A stretch of DNA of 29,135 bases from Verrucomicrobiales bacterium (GCA_003506995.1 DNXB01000378.1:1-29135); one strand, 5' to 3'; shown: positions 1 to 10,889, counted from the stretch's first letter. Notes: generated from the sequence alone by a model not told the origin. Translations and numbers: made by a program.

Positions 1-110
1 TTCCTACTGCATCGTTACGGCTTAGGCTGTATTTCCTTGGATTTCAATGCCTCTGGATGAGCTGAGCATGGCAGAAGGCTTAGGGTGACTTAAATAAATC
101 AAATGAGCGA

Positions 111-139
111 TTGCGATCACAATGCTGATTTTGTAGCAT
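111..139 (+). promoter_or_regulatory. Possible promoter for the giant protease
   Basis: TTGCGA (111-116) and TAGCAT (134-139) are separated by 17 bp, each matching the sigma-70 consensus at four of six positions. Transcription would then start only a few bases before the ATG at 150, giving an almost leaderless mRNA. The same stretch holds a weak hairpin (AATGCT at 121-126, AGCATT at 135-140) followed by T residues, so it could instead be a weak terminator of an upstream gene. The rest of 1-110 shows nothing recognisable. Confidence 0.25.
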
Positions 140-149
140 TTTTCGAATT

Positions 150-3100
150 ATGCGCAGGCGAACTATTTTTTTTATTTTGGCACTGGCTCTTACATCACTG
201 GGCGGATGGTATTATTTTCGCTGTAGTGAAACCCTGAAAAACTTAGCCAAGGAAGACGCCACAATCAGGACAGACTTCAAAGATCCGCGTCGTCCGGCAC
301 CCAGCGCCGCGCCGGCTGTTTTCGGCACCCATGATGCTAATCCAGAGGCAAAGTCGAAACCCGCTCACTATGCCGAACCACAGAAGGTGACGGACTTGGC
401 GGCCGCCAAAGAAAAAGCGCGCTTCTTCGATCAGGCGCGGACGATCCAGGAGCGGGCGACGCCGCCGGATGGGAAGGGAAATTTCACAAAAAAGCGAGTC
501 GTTGAGGCCCAGTTCAAATATCCCTTTTTGCGCATTGAGGAAGATTGGTCGCGTGATCCTTTGACGAATATGGAAAAATTGAGGGCGCAGAAGGTGATGG
601 TGGCGGATCACTTCCTGGTGACGCTGCGTTCCGGGGTGACGGAAGAAGAGCTGCTGACGGTGCTCCAAAGCGTGGGGGGCAAGGTGCGCAGGCATCTGCC
701 GAACTCACAGGTTTATGTGGTGGAAACGGGGAGCACGGAGTTGGATGTGTTTGATGCGAAACTGGCGGAGTTTCGACTGAACGCGGCTCCGATGGAGGTG
801 GTGGAGCCGGATTATATTATGTTCGCCTCGGTGACTCCGAATGATCCGTCCTTTTCATCACTATGGGGCCTGCACAACACCGGGCAGACAGGCGGCACAG
901 GGGACGCGGATATCGACGCACCGGAGGCCTGGGAGGTGACACGTGGCAGTGCGTCTGTCGTGGTGGGGGTGATCGATACGGGGATCGACTACACGCATCC
1001 AGATCTGGCGGCGAACATGTGGGCAAATGCTGGCGAAACGCCGGGAAACGGCCTCGATGACGATGGCAATGGCTATATCGATGACACGCGCGGCTGGGAC
1101 TTTGTGTCGAACGACAATGATCCGGCGGACGACCATTACCACGGCACGCATTGCGCGGGGACCATCGGCGCGGTGGGCGACAATGGCACAGGCGTCGCGG
1201 GAGTATGCCACACGGTGCGGCTGATGGCGCTGAAATTTCTTTCCGGCAGCGGTGGCGGCACGACTTCAGACGCCGTCGAGGCCGTGCTGTATGCCACGGC
1301 CAATCAAGCGACGATGACCTCGAACAGCTGGGGCGGCGGCGGTTACTCCCAGACGCTGAAAAACGCCATCGACGCGGCGGCAACGGCCGGGCTGCTGTTT
1401 GTGGCCGCCGCTGGCAATGATGGCATGAACACGGATGTGACGCCGTCTTATCCGGCCGCGTATGATTCGGCGAACATCATCTCCGTGGCGGCCAGCGACC
1501 ACCATGATGTGCTTGCAAGCTTCACGAACTACGGAACGACGACGGTGGATCTGGCCGCGCCAGGGGTAAGTATTTATTCGACGAGTCCCGGGAGCGGCTA
1601 CCGCTCGCTGAACGGCACGTCGATGGCCTGTCCGCATGTGGCGGGGGCCTGTGCGCTGATCAAAGCGGCACGTCCGGCAATGAACTGGTCGGACATCAAG
1701 AACTCGCTGCTCAACAACGTCGATGGCGTCTCCGGCATGGTGGGAAAGGTGGCGAAAAGTGGTCGCATGAATCTCGCCCGGGCGCTGATCATCGCCACGG
1801 AGCCGTATGTGACGCTGACATCGATCCTTCCCGTTGAGAACGGGCAGCTCGGCTCGGTGGGAAATGGAAACGGCATCTTGAATCCCGGCGAGGATGTGGC
1901 TCTGACGATGACTTTGAAAAATGTCGGTGCCCAGCCTGCGACGGGAGTGTCCAGTGTGCTCACGGTGACCTCGTCTGAAGGCAAGGTGACGGTTCTACAA
2001 GGAAGCCGGACGTGGGGTGATCTGCCGGTGGGCGGCTCGGTTTTGACGGACACCACGCCGTTCCTGATCCGCATCGCGGCGGACACGGTGACGCCGCATC
2101 CATTCACCGTGAATTTGACCACGACAGACGCGGGCGGACGTTCCTGGACGGCACAGACTCAGATGACGGTGCTCACGAGCAGCACGGTGGCCGGACGTGT
2201 GACAGCGGTGACGGGCGGCGCGGGAATCGGCGCGGCATTGATCACCTACACGGGGCCTTCGTCAGGCAGTGTTGTGGCTGCGGCGGACGGGACTTACACG
2301 CTGAATCTCACCGACGGCGCCTACCAGCTTCGCGCCACGGCGGCGGGCTACAATCCATCCGTGACCACATCTGTGACGGTGCCGCCAAGCACCTCAGGGG
2401 TGGATTTCGCGCTGGGGCGCTCTCGCGTACTGGTCACGCCTGCCTCGCTGGCCTCGACCCAGTATGAAGACGCGATGGCGACGCAGACACTCACGGTGAC
2501 CAATGACGGCGACCAGCCGCTAACTTTCACGGCCAATGCGGTGCCACGAGCGAGCATTCTTTCCGTCGAGCAGACACCGCGAATCACCGCGCCACCCGTG
2601 ACCGGTGCGCTGGATGCGACGCCGGACACACAGCCAACGGGTTTGAAAGGACTGACGCGCATCGCCTCCGGCTCGACGACATTGCCCTTCCTGGATGGCT
2701 TCGAAAGCGGCTCGCTGAACGGCTGGACGACGGGATCAGGCGCCGGCACGCGGCAGATCGTGTCGGACACAGCCGCGGCCGGTGTGAAGAGCCTCCTTTA
2801 CGATTATCAGGGCGGCACCAACCACTTCCACGGCATCAACCGGGATTTCGCAGCCGGGGCCAAACCGAAAAACATCTCCTTCTGGGTGCGCTCCGGCTCC
2901 ACCACGACGCACGACGGCTATTTTGTGCTCACGGATGGCACCTATGGAGATGATCTCATCTGGTTCTTTGCCCGTGGCTCGGGCAAGTTCTATGTGAACG
3001 GCGATGTGGGGGGCGACGAGACTTTCAGCTATCAGGCGGACGTTTGGTACCGCGTGGAGTTCCGGGACATAGACTGGACGGCGAAAAGCTTCGACTATCA

Positions 3101-6100
3101 CGTCAACGGGGCGCTGGTGAAGGCGGACATTCCCTTCCGCAATCCAGCCTATGTGGATGAGGTGTCGCAGCTCTGGCTGTACAATTTCAGCACAGACTCG
3201 AAGGCCTGGTGGGATGACATACGCATCATGGATTCCAGCCTGGACTGGCTTACGGTGGCTCCCGATGCAGCCACACTGGCTCCGGGGCAGTCGGCAACGC
3301 TCACGGCGACGTTTGATGCCACGGACAAGGTGGCCGGGAGCTACCTCGGCCAGATCGACATCAGCTCCAATGATCCGGCGAATCCCGTCGTGTCCGTGCC
3401 TGTGACGATGACCGTGCAGCAAACACCGAACACACCACCTGTGGCCGATGCACAGACAGTGACACTCAGCGAGGACACACAGTCTGTCATCACCCTGACT
3501 GGCAGCGACGCAGAAGGCCATGCCCTTACCGCGCAAATCCAAACCCTGCCCGTGCTGGGCAGCCTGTATCAAACCAGCGATGGCGCGAGCATCGGCGAGC
3601 GTATCACTTCCGTTCCTGCAACGGTGTCGAACACGGCCAAGAAGGTCATCTTTGTGCCGCCTCCAAACGCGAACGGCACACCGTATGCCAGCTTCCAGTT
3701 TGTGATGAAGGACAAGCGTTCCCAGTCCACGGCGGCGACGGTCACCCTGAATGTCACGGCGGTGAATGACCTCCCGGTGGCCTTCAACGACAGCGTCTCC
3801 GGCCTGCCGGGAGCGGTGATCACCCCGATCACGGTGCTGCTGAACGACCTGGAGCCGGATGGGCAGTCCTTGTCGATCAGCTCCTTCACCCAAGGGCAGA
3901 AAGGCGTCGTCGCGAACAACGGTGACGGCACCTTGAGCTTCACACCGAATGGCACCTTCACCAGCGGTGAGGATTCCTTCACCTACACCGTCAGCGACGG
4001 TGCGGGCGGCACATCCACCGCCACGGTGAACGTGTCCGTAGGACTGCTGGCCGCCGGGCCGTGGCCGATGATGGGCCGTGACGCGGCGCACACTGGCTTT
4101 TACCCCGGCACGCTGAACGGACAGACCTTTTCGCAGGCATGGACGCTACAGGTGGCTCCGCAGGCACTTAATCAGGTGTCGATCGCGGAAGGGAAGGTGT
4201 TTGCTTCACCGGACATCTACTTCAATGAGACGCAACTCAGCGCCGTGGACCTCGCCACGGGCACGCTGGCGTGGAAGAAGGTCTGGCCTGTGCAGGCCTA
4301 TTCCATCAATGGTCCGTCGTATCATGGCGGCGCGTTGTATGTCCAACGCGGGAAGGCAACTACTGGGGGTGACTTGCCCCAGATGGTCAGTCTTTCCGCC
4401 TCAGATGGTGCTCAGAGATGGGCAACAACCTTTGGTGCTCAATGGGAAGATTACTTGCCGCCAACAGTCACCGATGACGCCGTGTATGTGAACGGTGGCA
4501 CCTATGGCGGCATGTACGGATACAATCGCAGCACAGGCAGCCAGATATTTTTCAACTCCAGCCTGGAGCAGCAAAGCTTCTGGACGCCAACCTTTTACAA
4601 CGGCAATCCCTACTCCTATGTGGCCGGCAAGCTGCGTCAGCATCATCCCACAACAGGTGCCATCAATTGGACAGTCACGGTGGGAACCTCAGGTTCAGGC
4701 CGGGTGGCGGCGATGGCCTCTGGTGCAGCGTTTGTGGTGAACAGCGCCGTGTCTCCTTCGGAGCTGGTCGCAGTCGATCTGGCGACTCAAACGGTGAGAT
4801 GGCGTGTCGCCGCCGTCGGCTTCACAGGAACGCCCTCCGTGGCAGGCAGCAGTGTTTATTGCCATGACACCACGGGTGCCGTCCGTGCCTACGACATCAC
4901 CAGCGGCACGTTCCAGCGGACTTTCACCACCGGCATCGGCACCTCCGGCCTTTACCAGCCGATCATCACCAATGACGTGCTGATCGCGTCCTCATCCAGC
5001 AGCACGGCCATTCATACGCTGACGACCGGCACCAAAATCCAGACCATCGCAGCCGGAGGGATTCCCAGCCTCAGCAATGGCCACCTGCTGCTCGCGGGTA
5101 CGGACGGCATCCTCCGCTGCTACGCCGTCCTCGCAGGCAACGCGACCCCCGTGGCCTCCGCCCTGACCTCCACCTGCACCGAGGATCAGACCGTGACCAT
5201 CACCCTGCCGGGCACGGACGCGGATGGCGATTCGCTCACCGGCCTCATCACCGCGCTGCCAGCCAAAGGCACTCTCTACCAGACAACGGATGGCGTGCAG
5301 ATCGGCGATCCGATCACGATCACGCCCGTCATTGTGCGCAATCCACAGCGCAAGGTCATCTATCGGCCCGCAGCGGACGGTTTTGGCAGCCCTTACACCA
5401 CCTTCAAGTTCAAGGTGAACGACGGAATGGTCAGTTCCGCCGAAGCGACCGCCACGGTGAACGTCACCAATGTCAATGACGCCCCGATCGCCGTGAATGA
5501 CACGGTTTACCTCAGGACTGGCAGCATCCTCGCCGCCTACTCACCCACAGCGAATGACAAGGATGCAGATGGCGAGGTGCTGACCATCACCGCCTTCACC
5601 CAGCCGACCAATGGTGCCCTGACGCTAAATGGCGACGGCAGCCTGCGCTATGTGCCGCAGGCAGATTTCACGGAGGGTTCGGACAGCTTCCAATACACCC
5701 TTCAGGACGGTGCCGGTGCCTCTTCCTCCGCCACCGTGCAGGTGCTCGTCAGCGCCTCCTATGGCGCGGAGTGGTCGCAGTTTGGCAATGGCCCGGATCA
5801 TCCGGGGCGCTATCCGGGTGCTCTGGGCACGCAAACGTGGTTGCAGCGGTGGGAGTACACTTTCCCGGGCACGATCAACCCGCTCGCTGTCGGTGGCGGC
5901 AAAGTTTACGTCACCCCCACTGGCAACTGGAACAATTACATGCACGCCGTGGCCCTGGACACCGTCACGGGCGGCGAAGTCTGGCGCACCCAGTTCCAGC
6001 CAGGAAACTCAATGAATCCGCCCAGTTTTCACAAAGGCGTGATTTACACGCAAAGAGGCAACAACAGCAACGACACGCAGCTTTGGGCACTTCAGTCAGA

Positions 6101-9100
6101 TGATGGCAGCGTGAAGTGGAACACACTCCATGGAGCACAATGGGAGCGATACTTTTCACCCGCAGTGTCCGATCTGGGTGTGTATGTGAATGGCGGCACC
6201 TACGGCGGTATTTATGGCTTTAATCACCTCACCGGCACCCAGAAGTTCTTCCTCAGCCTGGAACAGGAGGATCAATGGACGCCTGCCATCCATGACGGGA
6301 AGGTTTATTCCTTTGTGAACGGCATGTTCCGCAACCACCACCCCGAAACGGGCGTGGTGCAGTGGTCACTGAATTTCACCTGGAACTATGCCTCGATGTA
6401 TCGCACGATCTGCTGTGATTCTGGCAGGGCCTACATCACCAATGACTCGGTCGGAGGGGCGGAACTCATCTGCATTGACTTGCAGGGCCAGTCGGTGGCC
6501 TGGAAGGTCAGTGGAGCCTTCAGCGGAACACCAGCAATCTCCAACGGCATCGTGTATGCTTGTCATGGGGGCCTCGTGAAGGCCTGCAACAGCTCCACGG
6601 GTGCCTGGATCGCCGACTTTACCGCCACGGGCGAAACCAGCCTCAATGGCGCCCCGGTCGTCAGCAGCGATCTGCTCTTCATCGGTTCCTCGACGAAGAC
6701 CTACATCTTCAATCTGGCAACACGGGCCATCTTGCAGACGCTGAACTTCGGCAGCCAGATCGCCATCGCCGACGATCTGCTCTACCTCTCCTGCTCGGAC
6801 AACAAAGTGCGTGTTTTTGGCCGTACGGTGCCCTCGAACCAAGTTCCCGTGGCCCTGGTCGCCCAGGTAGGCATCCCAGAAGAGGCGGAGGTGCCCCTGA
6901 CGCTCGAAGGCACGGATGGGGATGGCGAATCCCTCAGCTACGTCATCCGCAGCCTTCCCGCACAGGGCACCCTTTATCAAACCACGGACGGTAGCTCGAA
7001 AGGCGCTGCCATCACGCTCGTACCCGCCCAGGTGCAGAATTCAGGTGGTCGGGTGATCTACCAGGCTCCGCTCAACGCCTTTGGCAATGGCGTTGGCTCC
7101 TTCACTTTCACCGCGCATGACCGTTTCTCCTCCTCCACGGCAGCCACTGTGACGGTCAACATCGCCCCGGTGAACGATCCACCGGTTGCCATCACCGACA
7201 CCATCGCCCTGCGCCCTGGAGAATCGCTGCTGAACTTCCGCCCGCAGGCCAACGACCGTGATCCCGACGGCGATACACTTAACGTGGTGGCCTTCACCCA
7301 AGGCGCGAGCGGTCAGGTGACTCAAAGCGCCGATGGATCGCTTCAGTATGTGCCCAACGCAGGCTTCATCACCGGCACAGACAACTTCGCTTACACGATC
7401 CGGGATGCCGCCAACGTGGAAGCCACGGGAACCGTCAACATCACCGTCAGTGCCACGCTCGGCCGTTCTTGGCCCACCTTCGGTGCCTCACCCGAACACA
7501 CCGGCTATCTACCCGTCCGGCTGGGCACAACAGCCTTCACGCAGCGCTGGCAGACCAGTCTTGGAACTGCCGCGAAACAGCTCGCTGTGGCGGATGGTCG
7601 TGTTCATACCACTTTGGGCGGACCTACGACGGTGGCGCTAGATGTTGCCACAGGGGGCGAGCTCTGGCGGGTGAATTTTGCCTCAGGAACGAGTACGAAT
7701 CCGCCGACTTGGTTTGATGGACGCCTGTACATCCAAAACGGCAACCACAGTGCCAGCCGGTTTTATTCCTTGAATGGCACCAACGGCACAACGATCTGGA
7801 ATTCACCATACTCCGCTCAGTGGGGTAGCTATCTGGCACCTGCGGCAGATGCGTCAGGTGTTTTCATTAATGGCGGAAGTTACGGCGGAATCTATGGTTA
7901 TAACACGACTACCGGAACCCAGTTGTTCTTCCTCAGCCTTGAGCAGATCGATCTCTGGACTCCCACGCTACACAATGGCGGCCTTTACTCGTTCATCTCT
8001 GGCAAACTGCGCAGCCACAATAAGACTACCGGCGCGATCCTTTGGACCCTCGATTTCACATCCAGCAGCAGCACTTCGAACCGCACCACGGCGGCTGTGG
8101 ATGGCCGTATTTTCCTCATCAACAACTCCGTCACCATTCCTTCGGGCGATCAAGAACTCATCAGCGTGAATCTCAACTCACAGGCTACCGCCTGGAGGGT
8201 CAAAAACCGTTTCACCGGCACGCCCGCCGTCGCGCATCAGGCTGTCTTTGCCATCTCCGGTAGCACGACAAACTCCATCCGCTCCTACGATTCGCTCACA
8301 GGCGAGTATCTCGGCATTTACAGCCTACCTGGCACCGACAGTGGCCTCGCCGTACAGCCGATCGTCACCAACGACACGCTCATCGCCTCTTCCGCCTCAA
8401 AAACCTACATTTTCGACCTCGCCAGCCGTGCGCTGCGCCAGACCATCCCTTATGGCGGCAATATCAGCCTCGCAGGCGAGTCTCTCTACATCGCCTCCAG
8501 CGATGGCATTATCCGGGCCTTCGGTGTGCCGGATGCGATGAACAATCCGCCCGCTGCTCTCGCTCAAAGCGTCACCACGGCAGAGGACACACCGGTCGTA
8601 CTCACCCTTCAAGGCACGGATGCGGACAATGACACACTCAACTTTGTCATCTCCACCCTGCCGACGCTCGGCACGCTGCATCAGACCTCCGATGGAGTCA
8701 CACCCGGCACCGCCATCACTGGTGTTCCCGCTCTCGTCACTCATGCGGGCGCCAAAGTCATCTACCAGCCTCCATTGAACCAACATGGCAGTGCGCTGAC
8801 CACCTTCCAGTTCGCCGCCAGTGATGGCAAGGCCACCTCCGCGCCCGCCACCGCCACCATCAACGTCCAGCCCGTCAACGACGCGCCCGTCGCACGTGCG
8901 GATGCCCGCATGGTCACTCCCGGCCAGATCCTCAGCCCCGTACGCGAGCTGCTGAACGATCTCGATGTCGATGGAGATGCTCTCAGCATCACCGCCTTCA
9001 CCCAGCCCTCCCTCGGCAGCGTGGCGCAAAACACCGACGGTACACTCCGCTACCACGCTCCCTTCAACATCACAGACGGCACCACCAGCTTCACCTACAC

Positions 9101-10883
9101 CATCGCGGATACCTCCAGCGTCACTGCCACCACGACCGTCAGCATCACCATCGCACCCGTCGTCACCGGCTCCTGGCCCACCTTTGGCAACGGCCCGGCC
9201 CACACCGGATACTCAGGCTCCTCCCTCGGACGCACAGGCTGGGCGCAGCGCTGGTCATATGCACCTGGAAATTCCGCCAACAGCCTCCAGCCACCTTCCA
9301 GCGCCGGAGGCAGGGTTTTTGTCTCCTTTGAAGACCTCAGCAGCAGCCGTCTCGTCGCCCTGAATGTAGGCAATGGCGCTCCGGTCTGGTCCCGCAGCTT
9401 CGCCAGTGCCTACTCCATGAACCCGCCGAGCTACCATGCAGCCCGAGTCTATGTGCAGCGCGGCAATCACAGCAGTGACACGCAAATCATCGCCGTCAGC
9501 GCGGAAACCGGCGAGACGGTCTGGAATGCGCCGCACTCCGCTCAAGGGGAGAACTACATGGCTCCGGCAGTCAGTGATCTCGGCGTTTTCGTCAACGGCG
9601 GCAGCTACGGCGGCTTGTATGGCTTTGCACTCGGCGCCGGCTCGCAGTTGTTCTTCCAGTCCAAAGCGCAAACTGACAACTGGACCCCCTCCATCCTCGA
9701 TTCCGAACTCTATGCCTTCGTGAACGGTGATCTCGTCCGGCACAACCCCGCATCCGGAGCGGTTCTTTGGACCAAATCGCTCGGCTGGGGTGGTTTTGGC
9801 TATGACATGGCACGCACGACAGCGCTGGAGGACCGCCGCGCTTATCTCGTCAATGACAGCCCGACACCAGCTTACTACGACGAAGACCTTGTTTGCATCA
9901 ATCTAGACACCCAAGGCACCGTCTGGTCTATGAATGGTGACTTTACCGGCACGCCTGCCATTTCCAGCGGCACGGTTTTCGCCATCAGCGGAAACACCAT
10001 CCAGTCACGCTCGGCCTCCGATGGCATTCTCGTCGGCACCTACACCACACCTGCGGGTACCTACCTCTACGGCCAGCCCATTGTCACCGACGACCTCGTC
10101 ATCACCGCCTCGAACAGCAACACCTTCATTTTTGGCCGCTATGACCGTGTGCTGCTCGCCACGCTCAACCGCGGTGGCCACCCTGCCGTCGTCGATGATG
10201 CCCTCATCATCTCCAGCCCGTCAAGTGGCACTGTTTCGGCATGGGCAGCGCAACCGGCGATCACCTTCACGCCTCCCGGCGGCAGCTTTGACCAGCCTGT
10301 GAATGTCGTCATCGGTGCTGCGGATCCCACCACCCGAATCCACTACACCGTCGATGGCTCTGCGCCAGACTTTACCAGCCCATGGCTTGTTTCTGGCAGC
10401 ACCGTGCGCATGAGCTGGACCGGCATGATCCGTGCCATTTCTGTCAAAGGTTCCGACATAAGCCGCATTCACCAGGCATCCTTCACCATCGCCGACACTG
10501 ACATCGACGGCATAGCTGACTGGTGGGAGATGGAAAAGTTTGGCGGACTAACCACCGCCACTGCCGCCAGCGACAGCGATCATGACGGCATTAGTGACGC
10601 GATGGAGTTTGCTGCTGGCACCGATCCTCTTTCGCATTCGGATCGTTTCGACATCGTCTCCTCGGCCTCGCAAACTGCGCCAGGAGAGGAACTCGTTCTG
10701 CGTTGGGACTCCAAGGCAGGACGCCTCTACATCGTGGAAACTTCCGACAACCTCGCCACCTGGGATCAGGCCACCACCGTGCTCCCAGGCACCGGCGGTG
10801 TCATGGAATACCGAATGAGCCTCTTGACGAAAAACAGTCAGTTCAGCCGGGTGCGCGTACTGCCTGCTCTGACACCTCCGTAG
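150..10883 (+). CDS. Giant secreted S8 (subtilisin-family) protease with four cadherin-propeller repeat units
   Basis: A 3577-residue exported serine protease. Residues 1-23 form a basic, hydrophobic signal or N-terminal anchor with no clear AxA cleavage site. Residues ~148-225 resemble an I9/fervidolysin-type propeptide. The S8 domain spans ~230-545. The triad is visible as D276 (VIDTG), H331 (HGTHCAG) and S491 (GTSMACPH), with oxyanion Asn N423 (AAAGN), so it should be active. After it come a CARDB-like region (~552-670), a carboxypeptidase-regulatory-like fold (~678-755), an ASH/BACON-like domain interrupted by a LamG-like domain (~760-1090), and four ~568-residue cadherin/VCBS plus PQQ-like propeller units (1094-3366). 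The end has a chitobiase C-terminal-like segment (~3368-3440), an Asp-rich thrombospondin-3-like calcium stretch (~3447-3510) and a short beta domain. It probably acts at the cell surface or outside the cell; its substrate is unknown. The start is the first ATG giving a signal-like N-terminus; no Shine-Dalgarno is seen. It converges on the NnrS gene with a 6-bp gap. Confidence 0.93.
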   Translation: MRRRTIFFILALALTSLGGWYYFRCSETLKNLAKEDATIRTDFKDPRRPAPSAAPAVFGTHDANPEAKSKPAHYAEPQKVTDLAAAKEKARFFDQARTIQERATPPDGKGNFTKKRVVEAQFKYPFLRIEEDWSRDPLTNMEKLRAQKVMVADHFLVTLRSGVTEEELLTVLQSVGGKVRRHLPNSQVYVVETGSTELDVFDAKLAEFRLNAAPMEVVEPDYIMFASVTPNDPSFSSLWGLHNTGQTGGTGDADIDAPEAWEVTRGSASVVVGVIDTGIDYTHPDLAANMWANAGETPGNGLDDDGNGYIDDTRGWDFVSNDNDPADDHYHGTHCAGTIGAVGDNGTGVAGVCHTVRLMALKFLSGSGGGTTSDAVEAVLYATANQATMTSNSWGGGGYSQTLKNAIDAAATAGLLFVAAAGNDGMNTDVTPSYPAAYDSANIISVAASDHHDVLASFTNYGTTTVDLAAPGVSIYSTSPGSGYRSLNGTSMACPHVAGACALIKAARPAMNWSDIKNSLLNNVDGVSGMVGKVAKSGRMNLARALIIATEPYVTLTSILPVENGQLGSVGNGNGILNPGEDVALTMTLKNVGAQPATGVSSVLTVTSSEGKVTVLQGSRTWGDLPVGGSVLTDTTPFLIRIAADTVTPHPFTVNLTTTDAGGRSWTAQTQMTVLTSSTVAGRVTAVTGGAGIGAALITYTGPSSGSVVAAADGTYTLNLTDGAYQLRATAAGYNPSVTTSVTVPPSTSGVDFALGRSRVLVTPASLASTQYEDAMATQTLTVTNDGDQPLTFTANAVPRASILSVEQTPRITAPPVTGALDATPDTQPTGLKGLTRIASGSTTLPFLDGFESGSLNGWTTGSGAGTRQIVSDTAAAGVKSLLYDYQGGTNHFHGINRDFAAGAKPKNISFWVRSGSTTTHDGYFVLTDGTYGDDLIWFFARGSGKFYVNGDVGGDETFSYQADVWYRVEFRDIDWTAKSFDYHVNGALVKADIPFRNPAYVDEVSQLWLYNFSTDSKAWWDDIRIMDSSLDWLTVAPDAATLAPGQSATLTATFDATDKVAGSYLGQIDISSNDPANPVVSVPVTMTVQQTPNTPPVADAQTVTLSEDTQSVITLTGSDAEGHALTAQIQTLPVLGSLYQTSDGASIGERITSVPATVSNTAKKVIFVPPPNANGTPYASFQFVMKDKRSQSTAATVTLNVTAVNDLPVAFNDSVSGLPGAVITPITVLLNDLEPDGQSLSISSFTQGQKGVVANNGDGTLSFTPNGTFTSGEDSFTYTVSDGAGGTSTATVNVSVGLLAAGPWPMMGRDAAHTGFYPGTLNGQTFSQAWTLQVAPQALNQVSIAEGKVFASPDIYFNETQLSAVDLATGTLAWKKVWPVQAYSINGPSYHGGALYVQRGKATTGGDLPQMVSLSASDGAQRWATTFGAQWEDYLPPTVTDDAVYVNGGTYGGMYGYNRSTGSQIFFNSSLEQQSFWTPTFYNGNPYSYVAGKLRQHHPTTGAINWTVTVGTSGSGRVAAMASGAAFVVNSAVSPSELVAVDLATQTVRWRVAAVGFTGTPSVAGSSVYCHDTTGAVRAYDITSGTFQRTFTTGIGTSGLYQPIITNDVLIASSSSSTAIHTLTTGTKIQTIAAGGIPSLSNGHLLLAGTDGILRCYAVLAGNATPVASALTSTCTEDQTVTITLPGTDADGDSLTGLITALPAKGTLYQTTDGVQIGDPITITPVIVRNPQRKVIYRPAADGFGSPYTTFKFKVNDGMVSSAEATATVNVTNVNDAPIAVNDTVYLRTGSILAAYSPTANDKDADGEVLTITAFTQPTNGALTLNGDGSLRYVPQADFTEGSDSFQYTLQDGAGASSSATVQVLVSASYGAEWSQFGNGPDHPGRYPGALGTQTWLQRWEYTFPGTINPLAVGGGKVYVTPTGNWNNYMHAVALDTVTGGEVWRTQFQPGNSMNPPSFHKGVIYTQRGNNSNDTQLWALQSDDGSVKWNTLHGAQWERYFSPAVSDLGVYVNGGTYGGIYGFNHLTGTQKFFLSLEQEDQWTPAIHDGKVYSFVNGMFRNHHPETGVVQWSLNFTWNYASMYRTICCDSGRAYITNDSVGGAELICIDLQGQSVAWKVSGAFSGTPAISNGIVYACHGGLVKACNSSTGAWIADFTATGETSLNGAPVVSSDLLFIGSSTKTYIFNLATRAILQTLNFGSQIAIADDLLYLSCSDNKVRVFGRTVPSNQVPVALVAQVGIPEEAEVPLTLEGTDGDGESLSYVIRSLPAQGTLYQTTDGSSKGAAITLVPAQVQNSGGRVIYQAPLNAFGNGVGSFTFTAHDRFSSSTAATVTVNIAPVNDPPVAITDTIALRPGESLLNFRPQANDRDPDGDTLNVVAFTQGASGQVTQSADGSLQYVPNAGFITGTDNFAYTIRDAANVEATGTVNITVSATLGRSWPTFGASPEHTGYLPVRLGTTAFTQRWQTSLGTAAKQLAVADGRVHTTLGGPTTVALDVATGGELWRVNFASGTSTNPPTWFDGRLYIQNGNHSASRFYSLNGTNGTTIWNSPYSAQWGSYLAPAADASGVFINGGSYGGIYGYNTTTGTQLFFLSLEQIDLWTPTLHNGGLYSFISGKLRSHNKTTGAILWTLDFTSSSSTSNRTTAAVDGRIFLINNSVTIPSGDQELISVNLNSQATAWRVKNRFTGTPAVAHQAVFAISGSTTNSIRSYDSLTGEYLGIYSLPGTDSGLAVQPIVTNDTLIASSASKTYIFDLASRALRQTIPYGGNISLAGESLYIASSDGIIRAFGVPDAMNNPPAALAQSVTTAEDTPVVLTLQGTDADNDTLNFVISTLPTLGTLHQTSDGVTPGTAITGVPALVTHAGAKVIYQPPLNQHGSALTTFQFAASDGKATSAPATATINVQPVNDAPVARADARMVTPGQILSPVRELLNDLDVDGDALSITAFTQPSLGSVAQNTDGTLRYHAPFNITDGTTSFTYTIADTSSVTATTTVSITIAPVVTGSWPTFGNGPAHTGYSGSSLGRTGWAQRWSYAPGNSANSLQPPSSAGGRVFVSFEDLSSSRLVALNVGNGAPVWSRSFASAYSMNPPSYHAARVYVQRGNHSSDTQIIAVSAETGETVWNAPHSAQGENYMAPAVSDLGVFVNGGSYGGLYGFALGAGSQLFFQSKAQTDNWTPSILDSELYAFVNGDLVRHNPASGAVLWTKSLGWGGFGYDMARTTALEDRRAYLVNDSPTPAYYDEDLVCINLDTQGTVWSMNGDFTGTPAISSGTVFAISGNTIQSRSASDGILVGTYTTPAGTYLYGQPIVTDDLVITASNSNTFIFGRYDRVLLATLNRGGHPAVVDDALIISSPSSGTVSAWAAQPAITFTPPGGSFDQPVNVVIGAADPTTRIHYTVDGSAPDFTSPWLVSGSTVRMSWTGMIRAISVKGSDISRIHQASFTIADTDIDGIADWWEMEKFGGLTTATAASDSDHDGISDAMEFAAGTDPLSHSDRFDIVSSASQTAPGEELVLRWDSKAGRLYIVETSDNLATWDQATTVLPGTGGVMEYRMSLLTKNSQFSRVRVLPALTPP
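3429..10250 (+). repeat. Four tandem ~1.7-kb protein-coding units (cadherin-like pair plus PQQ-like propeller)
   Basis: Unit starts are marked by N-x-x-P-V/A-A segments at about 3429, 5139, 6837 and 8544, giving lengths near 570, 566, 569 and 568 residues. Each unit has a cadherin/VCBS-like part (ED-x-LTLxGTDADGD, then LYQT-x-DG, then VNDxPVA). It is followed by a W-P/S-x-FGxxPxHTGxYP motif opening a propeller with a G-G-T/S-Y-G-G-x-Y-G loop, seen at 4491, 6189, 7869 and 9594. The DNA copies have diverged well, so the duplications are old or the copies are not being homogenised. Confidence 0.85.
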
Positions 10884-10889
10884 CATCCC

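Noticed and set aside
2736..4091. Long open frame on the minus strand opposite the giant protease
   Set aside because: The translation is Arg/His/Gly-rich without domains and lies fully antisense to well-supported repeat domains. It is a high-GC shadow.
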